This document shows positions 9,318-18,635 of a DNA stretch of 64,000 bases, one piece after another. A model generated the notes under the pieces. It had not been told where the DNA came from and ran no database searches. It worked only from the letters and a program-made list of their open reading frames with translations. The position numbers and the translations under genes were made by a program. Numbering within the stretch: position 1 is the stretch's first letter; each line of letters opens with the position of its first letter. Source of the DNA: Paraburkholderia megapolitana. Its GTDB lineage: Bacteria > Pseudomonadota > Gammaproteobacteria > Burkholderiales > Burkholderiaceae. The DNA lies in the NCBI RefSeq assembly GCF_007556815.1, contig NZ_CP041745.1, forward strand, positions 186,001-250,000, written 5' to 3'.

Positions 9318-10336
9318 TCAATAGCCGTACTGCATGCTCTGCTGCACGTTGCTCTTGTCGTAGAAGCGATCCGAGACCTTCACCCACGTCGGAATCTTTT
9401 CGCCCTTCGCATAGCGCTGCGCGACATCGCAAGCCAGAGGACCGAAGAACGGGCTCGACTGCACGCTCGCGCCGAGTTCGCCGGCGGCGATTGCGTCCAT
9501 GCCGCCCTTCGTTCCGTCGATCGTCACGATCTGGATGTCCTTGCCCGGCTGCTTGCCGGCTGCCTTGATCGCGGCAATCGCACCAAGCGCCATTTCGTCG
9601 TTGTGCGCGTATACCGCGGTCACGTCAGGATGCGCCTGCAACAACGTCTCCATGACCTGGCGGCCTTTATCACGCGCGAAATCGCCGCTTTGCGACGCGA
9701 TGATCTGCATGCCCGGATTCTTCGCGATGACTTCGTCGAAGCCCTTCTTGCGATCGTTGGCTGCGGAAGCGCCGGTGGTGCCTTCGAGTTCGATGATCTT
9801 CGCCTTGCCGCCGGTCGCCTTGACGAGCCAGTCGGCGGCGCGGTGGCCTTGATCGATGAAGTCCGAACCGATGAACGTGATGTAGTCGCGACCCGCTTTG
9901 GCCACCGACTGATCGACATCGCGATCCACGAGGATCACCGGAATGCCGGCCTTCTTCGCCTGCAACACGACCGGTGCGAGCGGCTTTTCTTCGCGCGGCG
10001 GGAACACGAGCAGATCGACGTGCTGCGCGATCATGCTTTGAATATCGGACACCTGCTTCGAGTTCGAGCTGTTGGCGTCGGTCATCACCAGTTGCCAGCC
10101 GCATTTTGCGGCGACGTCCTTGAAGCTCTTCGTTTCGGCGAGCCGCCACGGATTGTTGCTTTCGGTCTGCGCGAAGCCGACTTTCAGCGGGGTTTTGTTC
10201 GGCAGCTTGGGGAGCGCGTCGTCGGCATGTGCCGCGGCCGCCCGAGACCGAGTGTCAATGCGAGTGTCAGTACCTGAAACGATCCGGCCAGCGGGCGAAC
10301 CCGTAGACGGCTCAATTGCCGATTGTGCGACGACAT
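9318..10336 (-). pseudogene. ytfQ: Periplasmic sugar-binding protein, YtfQ type, with apparent frameshift in the signal-peptide region
   Basis: Substrate-binding protein of the galactofuranose/ribose class. From the frameshift to the stop the reading is continuous: KLPNKTPLKVGFAQTESNNP, then MMTDANSSNSKQVSDIQSMI, then the Peripla_BP_4 core ending QQSMQYGY. The N-terminus MSSHNRQLSRLRVRPLAG, with a good GGAGGA site, is in another frame and passes into the hydrophobic signal sequence. The frames meet at about 10237-10243. One added base gives an intact precursor of about 339 aa; the 1019-nt length fits one missing base. Either a sequence error or a recent null mutation. First gene of the transporter operon, downstream of the LacI regulator. 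Confidence 0.85.
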
Positions 10337-10441
10337 GTCTTCCTCCAGTGCCTGGTGGGTTGCTTGTGCTTTTGTGATGTTGCGGTCCGGCGCATCCCCA
10401 CGCGAAGATTCCCGGACCCGCCGATTATTCCACCCGAAATT

Positions 10442-10464
10442 ATTATTGGTCAATCACTAATAAT
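10442..10464. promoter_or_regulatory. Probable operator for the LacI-family regulator, upstream of ytfQ
   Basis: Imperfect palindrome ATTATTGGT-CAATC-ACTAATAAT (one mismatch between arms) at the junction of the regulator's 3' end and the ytfQ promoter region. The right half, ACTAATAATATT (10456-10467), recurs at 11691-11702 and, one base shorter, at 11601-11611 upstream of the regulator gene. Shared sites on both sides of the regulator suggest autoregulation and control of the transporter. Confidence 0.6.
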
Positions 10465-11532
10465 ATTAATCACGGGCTGTTCTACCTCGGTAATTACCCT
10501 CACCGAGCTGCGTTCGACCAACGGCCCATCGAGTTTGACCATGCGGTGCCGCACCGGGGCACCGGCGGCACGGTTGTGCTCTTCCTGCAGCAGGGTTTCG
10601 ACGGCCCAGCGGCCCAGCTCGTAGTTGGGCAGCACGACGGTGGATAGTGCCGGATGTGTGTGACGCGCAATCTCCTGGTCGTCGTAACCGAGCACCGAAA
10701 CGTCCTCCGGCACGCGGTGGCCGAGCTGCTTGAGCGCCTCGATTGCGCCGAGCGCCATCAGGTCGTTTGCACAGAAGATCGCGGACGGCGGATTCGGCTC
10801 TCGCATCAACGACAACGTTTGCTCGAAGCCGGTGCCGGAGCTCCAGTCGCCGTCGCGCACCAGCTCGGGCGTGTACGGCAGGTCGGCGGTGGCGAGCGCC
10901 GTGCGGTAGCCCTTCAGCCGGTCTTTCGACGCGTCCTGCCACGGCTCGCCGTTGATGTAGCCGATCCGCCGATGGCCGGCGCGCAGCAGGTATTCGGTCG
11001 CGATGTGGCCGCCCGCCACCTCGGCCGGCACCACCGACGACTGGCCTCCCTCGCTCGTGTAGCAGTTCAGCAGCACGGTCGGCACGCGCGACAGCGCAGC
11101 CGGCAGGCTGACCTTGCGCGTGTACACGGTTGCGTAGACCACGCCGAACACGTTGGGGCTTGAGAGCACGGTGTCGAGCACCTGCTGTTCGATGTCGGCG
11201 TTGCCGTGGGTGGAGTAGACCGCGAGCATCTTGCCGTTCGCGTAGGCCGCGTCGCGCGCGCCGTCGATGTTGACGACCGGGTGCGGGCTCGTCGAGATCT
11301 CGTCGGCCAGGTAGACGATCAGGTTGCGTTCGTCCTTGGATGGCGCGACCGGTGCGCGCGTCGCGAGCCGGTAGCCGAGATCGTGGGCCGCCTTCAGCAC
11401 CTTGTTGCGGGTGGCTTCGGAGAACTTGGCTCCCGTCGCGTTGTTCAGCACCAGTGAGACTGAAGATTGGGACACGCCAGTGAGCTTGGCGATGTCAGTC
11501 ATCGTAGGACGGCGTTGAGTCGATTTCTTCAT
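10450..11532 (-). CDS. LacI-family transcriptional regulator of the sugar locus
   Basis: Regulator of 360 aa. The N-terminal LacI helix-turn-helix is clear (TMTDIAKLTGVSQSSVSLVL at residues 10-29, then the hinge-side NKVLKAAHDLGYRLA). The remainder is a periplasmic-binding-protein-like effector domain with typical YINGEPWQDASKDRLKGYR and FCANDLMALGAIEALKQLG segments. It sits between the transporter operon and the divergent aldose epimerase gene, and AT-rich operator-like repeats lie in both flanking intergenic regions. The simplest model is a sugar-responsive repressor of the transporter, itself and the epimerase. The inducer is unknown. Confidence 0.93.
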   Translation of the reverse strand: MKKSTQRRPTMTDIAKLTGVSQSSVSLVLNNATGAKFSEATRNKVLKAAHDLGYRLATRAPVAPSKDERNLIVYLADEISTSPHPVVNIDGARDAAYANGKMLAVYSTHGNADIEQQVLDTVLSSPNVFGVVYATVYTRKVSLPAALSRVPTVLLNCYTSEGGQSSVVPAEVAGGHIATEYLLRAGHRRIGYINGEPWQDASKDRLKGYRTALATADLPYTPELVRDGDWSSGTGFEQTLSLMREPNPPSAIFCANDLMALGAIEALKQLGHRVPEDVSVLGYDDQEIARHTHPALSTVVLPNYELGRWAVETLLQEEHNRAAGAPVRHRMVKLDGPLVERSSVRVITEVEQPVINIISD

Positions 11533-11600
11533 AAGGCTGTCCGCGCGGGCGCGGCGGCAAGAGCAGGAAATGCCGGGAAACCGGCTGGATTGACGGTAAC

Positions 11601-11611
11601 ACTAATAATAT
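11601..11611. promoter_or_regulatory. ACTAATAATAT half-site upstream of the lacI-type gene
   Basis: Copy of the ACTAATAATAT motif in the 247-bp divergent intergenic region, about 70 bp before the regulator start codon. It matches the sites at 10456 and 11691. Confidence 0.5.
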
Positions 11612-11690
11612 GCGCCCGGCAACGCGCCAAAACCCGTCTAAATGGCTCTACAGGGCGCCGCCGTGTACTGGAAACATATGACAATTTATT

Positions 11691-11702
11691 ACTAATAATA
11701 TT
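11691..11702. promoter_or_regulatory. ACTAATAATATT site upstream of the aldose epimerase gene
   Basis: Twelve-base match to the site at 10456-10467. It is followed by TGACCAAT, and the same TGACCAAT octamer lies on the opposite strand beside the 10442-10464 palindrome. It is about 80 bp before the epimerase start, consistent with control by the same LacI-type protein. Confidence 0.5.
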
Positions 11703-11779
11703 GACCAATCCCGCTGTGTCGTGCGATTCTCAGTCGCGCCGGGTCGTTTCTGACCCTCAACCGCCGTTTCTATCCGACC

Positions 11780-12757
11780 ATGCGCGACGCATCTTCGAGT
11801 ACCGCCGTATCTGTTCCCCGCGCCGCGCCGTCCCGCGCGCCGCACGCCGACGCCGCCTTGATCGAACTGGCGAGCGGCGACACACGGTTGACGGTGGCAC
11901 CACATATCGGTGGCTCGATTGCGTCGTACTACGATGTCTCGACTGCCGGCCCGTTACATTGGTTCCGGCCAGCGACGCAATCTGCGCTTAACGCCGGTGA
12001 TCCGCTGCAAATGGGCAGCTTCCCACTGTTTCCGTACTGTAACCGCATTCGCGACGCGCGTTTCGAATTCGAGGGACGCACGGTCGACCTCGCCGGCGAC
12101 GGCAATCGCTTTCCGCACGCGCTGCATGGTCACGCCTGGCGTCGCGCGTGGCGGGTCGGTACACGCACACCGAGCGCGCTCGAACTGCATTTCGAACACG
12201 TGCCGGACGTGCGGCGTCGCGGCGACTGGCCGTTTCGCTACGACGCGCAGCAGCGTATCGAGTTGATCGGCGGCGCGCTGCATCTGACGTTGAGCGCGCA
12301 CAACCGCTCCGATCGGCCGATGCCATTCGGTATGGGGCATCACCCGTATTACCCGCGCACACCGAACACGCAGGTGCATGCGCAGGTGCAGGCGATGTGG
12401 CACGCGGACCGCGACGTGTTGCCGACGCATCTGGGCCCGCACCCGGCCGTCGATGCATTGCGCCACGGCATGTCCGCCGATGCGTTCGATCTCGACAATA
12501 ATTTTGCGGGCTGGGCACACGAGGCGATCGTGACGTGGACCGACGAGCGCCGGCGCCTCACGCTCACGGCCGAAGCGCCATTCGATCATCTGGTGGTGTT
12601 CGCGCCGGCGAACGAAGATTTGCTGTGCGTCGAGCCGGTGACGAACACGACCGACTCGTTCAACGCAGGTGAGACACCCGAGCACGCAGGCGGCCAGGTG
12701 CTGATGCCAGGCGAAGCGATTACCGCACGCATCGTGTGGACGCCGCAGCGTTTCTGA
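11780..12757 (+). CDS. Aldose 1-epimerase (galactose mutarotase family)
   Basis: Cytoplasmic enzyme of 325 aa that interconverts alpha and beta anomers of aldoses. Family landmarks are the beta-sandwich core with FPLFPYCNRIRDARFEFEG, the substrate-binding ALHGHAWRRAW, the catalytic-region GMGHHPYYPR and the late Glu in CVEPVTNTTDSF. The first 25 residues (Ala/Pro-rich) are not typical, so translation may begin later, but no better start with a ribosome-binding site is visible. It is divergent from the LacI-family gene, with shared operator-like sites between them, which suggests it prepares the sugar imported by the YtfQRT-YjfF system. Confidence 0.9.
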   Translation: MRDASSSTAVSVPRAAPSRAPHADAALIELASGDTRLTVAPHIGGSIASYYDVSTAGPLHWFRPATQSALNAGDPLQMGSFPLFPYCNRIRDARFEFEGRTVDLAGDGNRFPHALHGHAWRRAWRVGTRTPSALELHFEHVPDVRRRGDWPFRYDAQQRIELIGGALHLTLSAHNRSDRPMPFGMGHHPYYPRTPNTQVHAQVQAMWHADRDVLPTHLGPHPAVDALRHGMSADAFDLDNNFAGWAHEAIVTWTDERRRLTLTAEAPFDHLVVFAPANEDLLCVEPVTNTTDSFNAGETPEHAGGQVLMPGEAITARIVWTPQRF

Positions 12758-12767
12758 TGAGCCGGAT

Positions 12768-13565
12768 TCAACCGACCTGCAGGCGCGCCATATACGGAAG
12801 ATGATCCGACAGCCACGCCGTTTCCTGGGCCGGCGGAATCCATTCGATCGGTTTCATGTCGCGCACGAACATCTTGTCGAGCGCGAGCGCCGGCGAAAAC
12901 GCCGGGAATGTTCGCCCCGCTTCGCCCAGCAGCGTGGCAACTTCATGCAACCCGTGCTCGCCGAACAGCGGCACCGAGTCGTTGCGCCAGTCGTTGAAAT
13001 CGCCGGCCAGTACGAGCGGCCCGCTCGGCGCTTCCTTCGAGATCCAGTGTGCGATCCAGTTCATCTGCCGCAGCCGCGCCGCGCGCGTGAGCGCAAGATG
13101 CGCGCACAGCAGCGTCACCGAGTGACCCGCGAACGTTGCACGCGCAACCAGCAGGCCGCGCCGCTCGAAGCGATGCGCGGAAATGTCCCAACGTCCGCCG
13201 AGGTCGAGCGGATGCGGCGACAGGATCGCATTGCCGTGACGCCATGACGGCTTGAACACATTTGGCCCGAGCGCGATTTCGAGTTCGAGCGCGCGGGCGA
13301 TTTCGGTGGCCTGGCAGTGCCAGACATCATCGGCTGGATCGGTAAGCGGCGCGCCGAACGTGCTCGACAGCACCGGCGCCGGCATGCGCCGAGCCATCGC
13401 TTCCTGCAGGAAATACGCATCGGCGTGAGTCGACTGCACCCAGCGTTGCATCGCCTGCCATGCCTGGAAGCCGAGCGGCGAGCGACCCTTGTGCAGGTTC
13501 CAGCTCACCGCAATGAAGTCTTTCGGCTGCGCGATGTCGCGAATCAGATCCTCGGGGTTTCGCAT
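12768..13565 (-). CDS. Endonuclease/exonuclease/phosphatase family protein
   Basis: EEP-fold hydrolase of about 265 aa. Visible family motifs are VSWNLHKGRSPLGF near the N-terminus (Asn metal ligand), YFLQEAM (Glu metal ligand), the central LAGDFNDWRND (DxN) and the C-terminal SDHLPYMARL (catalytic Asp-His). These place it with Mg-dependent phosphodiesterases acting on nucleic acids or phosphoinositide-like substrates; similar small proteins are annotated as EEP-domain proteins without a defined substrate. The start at MRNPEDLIRDIAQ is chosen because upstream in-frame sequence overlaps the neighbouring gene and lacks family similarity. No signal peptide. Confidence 0.85.
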   Translation of the reverse strand: MRNPEDLIRDIAQPKDFIAVSWNLHKGRSPLGFQAWQAMQRWVQSTHADAYFLQEAMARRMPAPVLSSTFGAPLTDPADDVWHCQATEIARALELEIALGPNVFKPSWRHGNAILSPHPLDLGGRWDISAHRFERRGLLVARATFAGHSVTLLCAHLALTRAARLRQMNWIAHWISKEAPSGPLVLAGDFNDWRNDSVPLFGEHGLHEVATLLGEAGRTFPAFSPALALDKMFVRDMKPIEWIPPAQETAWLSDHLPYMARLQVG

Positions 13566-13593
13566 GCCGCGTTGTCCACGTCTTTTGTCGATG

Positions 13594-14082
13594 TCATGAG
13601 TGGTTCGCGAGACTCGCGCGTACCCGGTAGGCGAGCGTCGGACTCTTGTCGACGATCGTCCATGTAGTCCATTCACCAGTCTTGACCTGCAGGCCGGGAT
13701 GACTGGCGTTCACGACGCGCGGTTGCGGCGGCAACTTGCAACCTTCGCTGGTTTGCTGCGCGCTGTCGTCTTCGAGGGTTTCCTGTGCGTCGATGGCGAG
13801 CGTCACCGTGTTCGCGTCGGCCTGGGTCGGCGACACAGTGAGCGTGCGCGACAGATCGATGCTGCCGCCCGGTTGATCCTTGCAGCCGACGTTGTGTTGC
13901 ACGACATGATGATGCGTGTCCGTGCGCGCCTGGCCGACGGTCGTCGTACCGTCGAATGCGTCGATCTGCTGGCCGTCGCGCACCACCTGCAACTGCCATT
14001 GCACGACCGGCTGCGCAGACTCCTGCGCATGAGCGAGCAACGCAGTGCCGAACAGCACGGCGACGATACTGGTTTTCCACAT
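13594..14082 (-). CDS. Small secreted hypothetical protein
   Basis: A 162-aa protein with a clear Sec signal peptide (MWKTSIVAVLFGTALLAHAQ, cleavage near residue 19) and a GGAGA ribosome-binding site eight bases before the ATG. The mature part is soluble and has two Cys (GCKDQPGG and SEGCKLPP) that could form a periplasmic disulphide. I recognise no domain; the strand-rich pattern of QWQLQVVRDGQQID and VTLAIDAQETLED suggests a small beta-sheet protein. It lies directly upstream of the EEP gene on the same strand with a 28-bp gap, so they may be co-transcribed. Confidence 0.7.
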   Translation of the reverse strand: MWKTSIVAVLFGTALLAHAQESAQPVVQWQLQVVRDGQQIDAFDGTTTVGQARTDTHHHVVQHNVGCKDQPGGSIDLSRTLTVSPTQADANTVTLAIDAQETLEDDSAQQTSEGCKLPPQPRVVNASHPGLQVKTGEWTTWTIVDKSPTLAYRVRASLANHS

Positions 14083-14363
14083 GAGAACGATCTCCGGCGC
14101 CTGAATTCCGGCGATGGAACAGGCGCTCATCTTACGCCTTATGGCAATAACGGTTCTCTGACAGCCAATCGAGTGGCGGGTTCTGCAAGAGTGCATTTCA
14201 GTTGCTGACGGGAATTCGTATCGACCAAAGAGAGCATGCGCTGTGCCTGTTAGCAGCAAACCCATGCGGCTGCTCGCTTGCGTGCAGATTGTGCATCGCT
14301 ACACTGACTCGTAACGGTGCGCAAAAATGCCGCACCGGCGGGTCCAGCACGACGGGGTGAACG

Positions 14364-15341
14364 ATGACGACCGCCATGATCAAGCAGGAAATCGCCGTGG
14401 CGTCGTTCAGCAAGGTCTACGATCTCGACCGGATCGAGACCGCGCTGAATGAGCTTGGCGATGGTGCGAACGACGCGTTGCGCACGACGTACGAGAAGAT
14501 GCTGAAGATCGGTAACCTGCGCTTCTGCGTCAAGCCGAACCGAATGCCATCGATCGACGATCTGATCGGCGCGCTGCCGAACTTCGAAGAGCCGCTCGAC
14601 GATGTGCGCCGCCAGGTCGCGCTGTGCATCGAAACCGAGGACCGGCTCGAGCTGATGCCGATCCTGCTGCTCGGCGATCCTGGCATCGGCAAGACGCATT
14701 TTGCGAAGCATCTCGCGCGACTGCTGGGCACTGCCTATCACTACATCGCGATGAGTTCGCTGACGGCGGGCTGGATACTCTCGGGTGCATCGTCGCAATG
14801 GAAGAACGCGAAACCGGGCAAGGTGTTCGACGCGCTTGTGCACGGCAGCTACGCGAATCCGGTCATCGTGGTCGACGAAATCGACAAGGCCACCGGCGAT
14901 TCCCAATACGATCCGCTGGGCGCGCTGTACGCGTTGCTCGAACACGATACCGCGCAGACCTTCATCGATGAATTCGCCGAAGTGCCGATCAACGCGGGCC
15001 ACGTGATCTGGATCGCGACGGCAAACGATGAACGCGCGATTCCCGAGCCAATCCTGAACCGCATGAACGTGTACGAGATTCCGCCGCCCGATCGCGACGG
15101 CGCGCGCCGCATCGCGCAGGCGATCTACGACGAGATTCGCACCGCACACGGTTGGGGCGTGCGTTTTCCGACGCAACTCGACGACCGGACACTCGACGCG
15201 CTGACCCAGGCGTCACCGCGCGAAATGCGCCGGGCGATCCTCAACGGATTCGGCGCGGCGCGGATTGCCGGTCACGAGCAGATCGAACCCGACGACATTC
15301 GTCTCGACTACGGCTCGCGCCGCAAGCCGATCGGATTCTGA
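14364..15341 (+). CDS. AAA-family ATPase, Lon-like
   Basis: Protein of 325 aa with one AAA+ module. Walker A GDPGIGKTH is at about residues 104-112 and Walker B VIVVDEID at about 167-174. Sensor-1 IWIATAND and the arginine-finger region PEPILNRMNVYEI follow, then a sensor-2 helical segment ASPREMRRAILNGFG. The arrangement resembles the ATPase part of Lon (KVFDALVHGSYANPVIVVDE is Lon-like), but there is no peptidase domain. The function could be chaperone or remodelling; the substrate is unknown. It stands alone on the plus strand. Confidence 0.85.
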   Translation: MTTAMIKQEIAVASFSKVYDLDRIETALNELGDGANDALRTTYEKMLKIGNLRFCVKPNRMPSIDDLIGALPNFEEPLDDVRRQVALCIETEDRLELMPILLLGDPGIGKTHFAKHLARLLGTAYHYIAMSSLTAGWILSGASSQWKNAKPGKVFDALVHGSYANPVIVVDEIDKATGDSQYDPLGALYALLEHDTAQTFIDEFAEVPINAGHVIWIATANDERAIPEPILNRMNVYEIPPPDRDGARRIAQAIYDEIRTAHGWGVRFPTQLDDRTLDALTQASPREMRRAILNGFGAARIAGHEQIEPDDIRLDYGSRRKPIGF

Positions 15342-15522
15342 ACGCTTCTGCGTCTCTTTTGTTCCGCGTCGTACAATTTCGACAAATGCGGATGAGGTTC
15401 GCGGCGACACACAGCGCGTTGTAGGGCGTTTGTGTCGCTCGCGGCCACACCCAGTTCCCATCCAGCAGCCAGGCAGCAACTGAGCGAGACGAAGCGCGGC
15501 GCGTAGCGCCGCTGCGAGACCC

Positions 15523-16629
15523 ATGGATCAGATCGAATGTGTAGTGATCGGCGCGGGCGTAGTCGGCCTCGCCGTGGCGCGCGCGCTGGCGGCGCGCGGA
15601 CGCGAAGTGATCGTCGTCGAAGCGGCGGAAGCGATCGGCGTCGGCACCAGTTCGCGTAACAGCGAAGTGATCCATGCGGGGCTGTACTATCCGCGCGGTT
15701 CGCTAAAAGCGTCGCTGTGTGTGCATGGTCGCGAACTGCTCTACGAATATTGCGCGGCACGCGGCGTACCGCATCAGCGGTGCGGCAAGTTGCTCGTTGC
15801 AACTTCGCCTAACCAGATTCCACAGCTCGAAAGCATTGCGGCGCGCGGCAAGGAAAACGGCGTGCTCGATCTGCTGCGGATCAGTGGCGCGGAAGCGCAG
15901 GCGCTCGAACCTGCGCTGCACTGTGTCGCGGCGGTGTTTTCGCCGCAAACGGGGATCGTCGACAGCCATCAGTTGATGCTTGCGCTGCAGGGCGATGCGG
16001 AACGCGACGGCGCGGTGTGCGCGTTTCATGCGCCGGTCGAATCAATCGAAGCAAGCAACGGGCGGTTCATCGTCAAAGTGGGCGGCGCGGCACCGACCAC
16101 AATCAGCGCCGCCTGCGTCGTGAACAGCGCAGGGTTGTACGCGAACGCACTGGCGCGCAGCATCCGCGGGCTCGATGCGCGACATGTGCCGCCGCTATTT
16201 CTCGCGCGCGGCAACTACTTCAGCGTGTCGGGTCACGCGCCGTTTAGCCGCCTCATCTATCCGATGCCGAACGACGCGGGACTCGGCGTGCATCTGACCA
16301 TCGATCTCGGCGGCCAGGCGCGCTTCGGTCCCGACGTCGAATGGGTCGACGCGATCGGTTACGACGTCGACCCGCATCGAGCGGACTCGTTCTATGCCGC
16401 GATCCGCGCGTACTGGCCCGCACTGCCCGATGCGGCGCTTCAACCGGCCTATGCCGGCATCCGGCCGAAACTCTCCGGCCCGGGCGAACCCGCCGCTGAC
16501 TTTCTGATCCAGGGACCGGCCGCGCACGGTGTGCGTGGGCTCGTGAATCTGTTCGGAATCGAGTCGCCGGGATTGACGGCATCGCTAGCAATCGCGCAAC
16601 GCGTCTGCGAACTTACCGGCTACGCATAA
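15523..16629 (+). CDS. FAD-dependent oxidoreductase, L-2-hydroxyglutarate dehydrogenase-like
   Basis: Flavoprotein of 368 aa in the DAO family. The N-terminal dinucleotide-binding motif [16 protein letters not shown] and the glutamate of [11 protein letters not shown] bind [18 protein letters not shown] and the C-terminal [16 protein letters not shown] are diagnostic of the LhgO/L2HGDH-like group, which oxidises L-2-hydroxyglutarate or related 2-hydroxy acids and passes electrons to the quinone pool. No membrane segment is visible, so it would be peripheral or soluble. The ATG start gives a Rossmann motif within ten residues of the N-terminus, as expected. No operon partner is evident. Confidence 0.87.
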   Translation: MDQIECVVIGAGVVGLAVARALAARGREVIVVEAAEAIGVGTSSRNSEVIHAGLYYPRGSLKASLCVHGRELLYEYCAARGVPHQRCGKLLVATSPNQIPQLESIAARGKENGVLDLLRISGAEAQALEPALHCVAAVFSPQTGIVDSHQLMLALQGDAERDGAVCAFHAPVESIEASNGRFIVKVGGAAPTTISAACVVNSAGLYANALARSIRGLDARHVPPLFLARGNYFSVSGHAPFSRLIYPMPNDAGLGVHLTIDLGGQARFGPDVEWVDAIGYDVDPHRADSFYAAIRAYWPALPDAALQPAYAGIRPKLSGPGEPAADFLIQGPAAHGVRGLVNLFGIESPGLTASLAIAQRVCELTGYA

Positions 16630-16771
16630 CCGCGTGCCTGCGCTCGCGTGTCGCAGTAGCGATTCGTTTATCTCTGTCATTTGAGCGAGCACGCACGGGC
16701 GCTTCGTTGCTATGCTTGGGGAGCGTCGTCGTCAGAACGGCGTCAGTTCAATAAGAATGGAGTGAGTCCCC

Positions 16772-17086
16772 ATGAAGTCATCCCGTCGTACGTTTTTGAT
16801 TACGAGCATCGGCGTTGCGTCGACGCTCGCGTTGTCCCGCCAGGCGTTCGCAGCCGATGCCGCAAAAGTGACCGAAGCCGATCCGACCGCGCAGGCGCTC
16901 GGCTACAAGGAAGACGCCACCAAGGTCGACAAGGCGAAGTATGCGAAGTACGCCGCCGGCCAGGATTGCGGCAACTGCAGCTTCTACCAGGGCAAGGCCG
17001 CCGATCCCTGGGGTGCCTGTCCGATGTTCGGTGGCAAGCAGGTATCCAGCAAGGGTTGGTGCAGCGCCTATAACAAGAAGGCCTGA
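16772..17086 (+). CDS. High-potential iron-sulfur protein (HiPIP) with Tat signal
   Basis: Periplasmic electron carrier of 104 aa. The N-terminus has a twin-arginine signal (SSRRTFLITSIGVAST), cleaved near residue 27 after QAFA. The mature domain holds the four cysteines that bind one [4Fe-4S] cluster: Cys66 and Cys69 in CGNC, Cys83 in GACPMF and Cys97 in GWCSAY, with HiPIP spacing. HiPIPs are exported folded, which fits a Tat signal. They usually pass electrons from the bc1 complex to terminal oxidases or similar acceptors. It is a single-gene unit on the plus strand. Confidence 0.95.
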   Translation: MKSSRRTFLITSIGVASTLALSRQAFAADAAKVTEADPTAQALGYKEDATKVDKAKYAKYAAGQDCGNCSFYQGKAADPWGACPMFGGKQVSSKGWCSAYNKKA

Positions 17087-17140
17087 TTCCAGCAGGGCAG
17101 CGCTGGCTGCGCGTGGCGTGAATGCGGAACCGCGACAGGT

Positions 17141-18628
17141 TCACCCACGCGCAGGCATTAACGGCGGCCGCCGGTCGAACCACGGGCGCGCCGCTTCCAG
17201 TTGTGCCGCGAGTTGCAGTAACGTCGCTTCGCCGCCCTCGCGCGCTGCGAACTGCACGCCGACTGGCAACCCGCGCGCATTCCAGTACAGCGGTACAGAC
17301 ATGGCCGGATGCCCGGTCATATTGAACAGCTCCGTGCAGCCGGCCCACGCGAACGCCTTGTTCGATGCTTCCGTGAGCATCTTGCGCATCAACGGTTCGA
17401 GCGGGATCGCGGTGACCGCGCGCATCTGCAGGCGCTCCCACGATGTCGGCTTCATCTCGCCGATCCTGATCGGCGCGGACGCGAGCGTCGCGCACAGGAT
17501 CACGTCATAGCGCGACAGCAGGTCGGTGACCCGGGTGGTGATGCGACGTTGTGTTTCAAGTGCGCCGGCCAGTGTGCGCGCGCCGAACTTGCGACCGATG
17601 TGCGCCATTGCCCACGTGGCGATTTCGAAGTCCGATTTCACCGGTTTGTGACCGGAGACACTTTCGGCATTCAGTACGGCATCTTCTGCGATCACCGACC
17701 ACACTGCGAGGAATGCATCGCGTGCGGCGATGAAATCGACGCCGGACGACACAGGTTCGATATGGTGTCCCAGCGATGCAGCCAGTTGCGCCGCGTCGTC
17801 GAGCGAGGCGCGCACGTCGCCGGACAGCGTGGGCGCAAACATCGCTTCGCTCAGATAGCCGATATGCAGCGGCTTGACCGGTTCCTTCAGCGCGCCGACG
17901 AACGTGCCGGGCGCACCCGTCGGCAGGTGCGCGTTGCCCGATGTGAGATCGAGCAGCAGTGCGCTGTCGCGCACGCTGCGCGAGATTGCATGATCGATGC
18001 CCATATCGCCGGGCAGCGGATCGCCTGCTCCAGGCGTGCGACCGCGCGACGGCTTCAGTCCGAACAACCCGCAGCACGATGCCGGGATGCGGATCGAACC
18101 GCCGCCATCTGCCGCATGCGCGAGCGGCACGATGCCCGCGGCCACTGCCGCCGCCGCTCCACCGCTCGATCCACCGGGCGTGTGATCGAGGCTCCACGGG
18201 TTGCGGCACGGTCCGAATAGTTCGGGTTCCGTGTACGGCATCTGGCCGAGTTCGGGTGTATTCGTCTTGCCGAAGATGTTCAGTCCGGCCGCTTTCGTGA
18301 GCGCGACGATCGGTGCGTCTTCCGTCGGAACGTAGTGGCGGAAGTGGCGGCTACCCATCGACAGACGCAAGCCCGCCATCGCCGCACCGAGATCCTTCAT
18401 CAGATACGGCACACCGGCGAGCGGCCCCTGCCCGGCGCCATTCGCCTCAAGGCGCGCGGCGCGCTGACGCGCCGCGTCGTAGTCCTTCAGGACGATCGCA
18501 TTGATCGCCGGATTGACTGCCTCGGCACGCGCGATGGCGATGTCGAGCAACTCGCGCGCGCTGGCTTCGCGCGTGCGGATCAGTTCGGCGAGGCCGGTTG
18601 CGTCGTGCGCGAGGTAGTCCGCTTGCAC
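17141..18628 (-). CDS. Amidase (amidase signature family)
   Basis: Amidase-signature hydrolase of 495 aa that cleaves carboxamides. The Ser-cisSer-Lys triad is visible: Lys78 in YLMKDLGA, the Ser of [12 protein letters not shown] at about 154 and the nucleophilic-region [10 protein letters not shown] near 178. It carries no GatA-specific neighbours (no gatB or gatC), so it is more likely a catabolic amidase or 6-aminohexanoate cyclic dimer-type hydrolase than part of the amidotransferase. The start is a GTG only seven bases after the dienelactone hydrolase stop codon, with no strong ribosome-binding site, suggesting coupling to that gene. The substrate is unknown. Confidence 0.9.
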   Translation of the reverse strand: MQADYLAHDATGLAELIRTREASARELLDIAIARAEAVNPAINAIVLKDYDAARQRAARLEANGAGQGPLAGVPYLMKDLGAAMAGLRLSMGSRHFRHYVPTEDAPIVALTKAAGLNIFGKTNTPELGQMPYTEPELFGPCRNPWSLDHTPGGSSGGAAAAVAAGIVPLAHAADGGGSIRIPASCCGLFGLKPSRGRTPGAGDPLPGDMGIDHAISRSVRDSALLLDLTSGNAHLPTGAPGTFVGALKEPVKPLHIGYLSEAMFAPTLSGDVRASLDDAAQLAASLGHHIEPVSSGVDFIAARDAFLAVWSVIAEDAVLNAESVSGHKPVKSDFEIATWAMAHIGRKFGARTLAGALETQRRITTRVTDLLSRYDVILCATLASAPIRIGEMKPTSWERLQMRAVTAIPLEPLMRKMLTEASNKAFAWAGCTELFNMTGHPAMSVPLYWNARGLPVGVQFAAREGGEATLLQLAAQLEAARPWFDRRPPLMPARG

Positions 18629-18635
18629 GCGGGCT

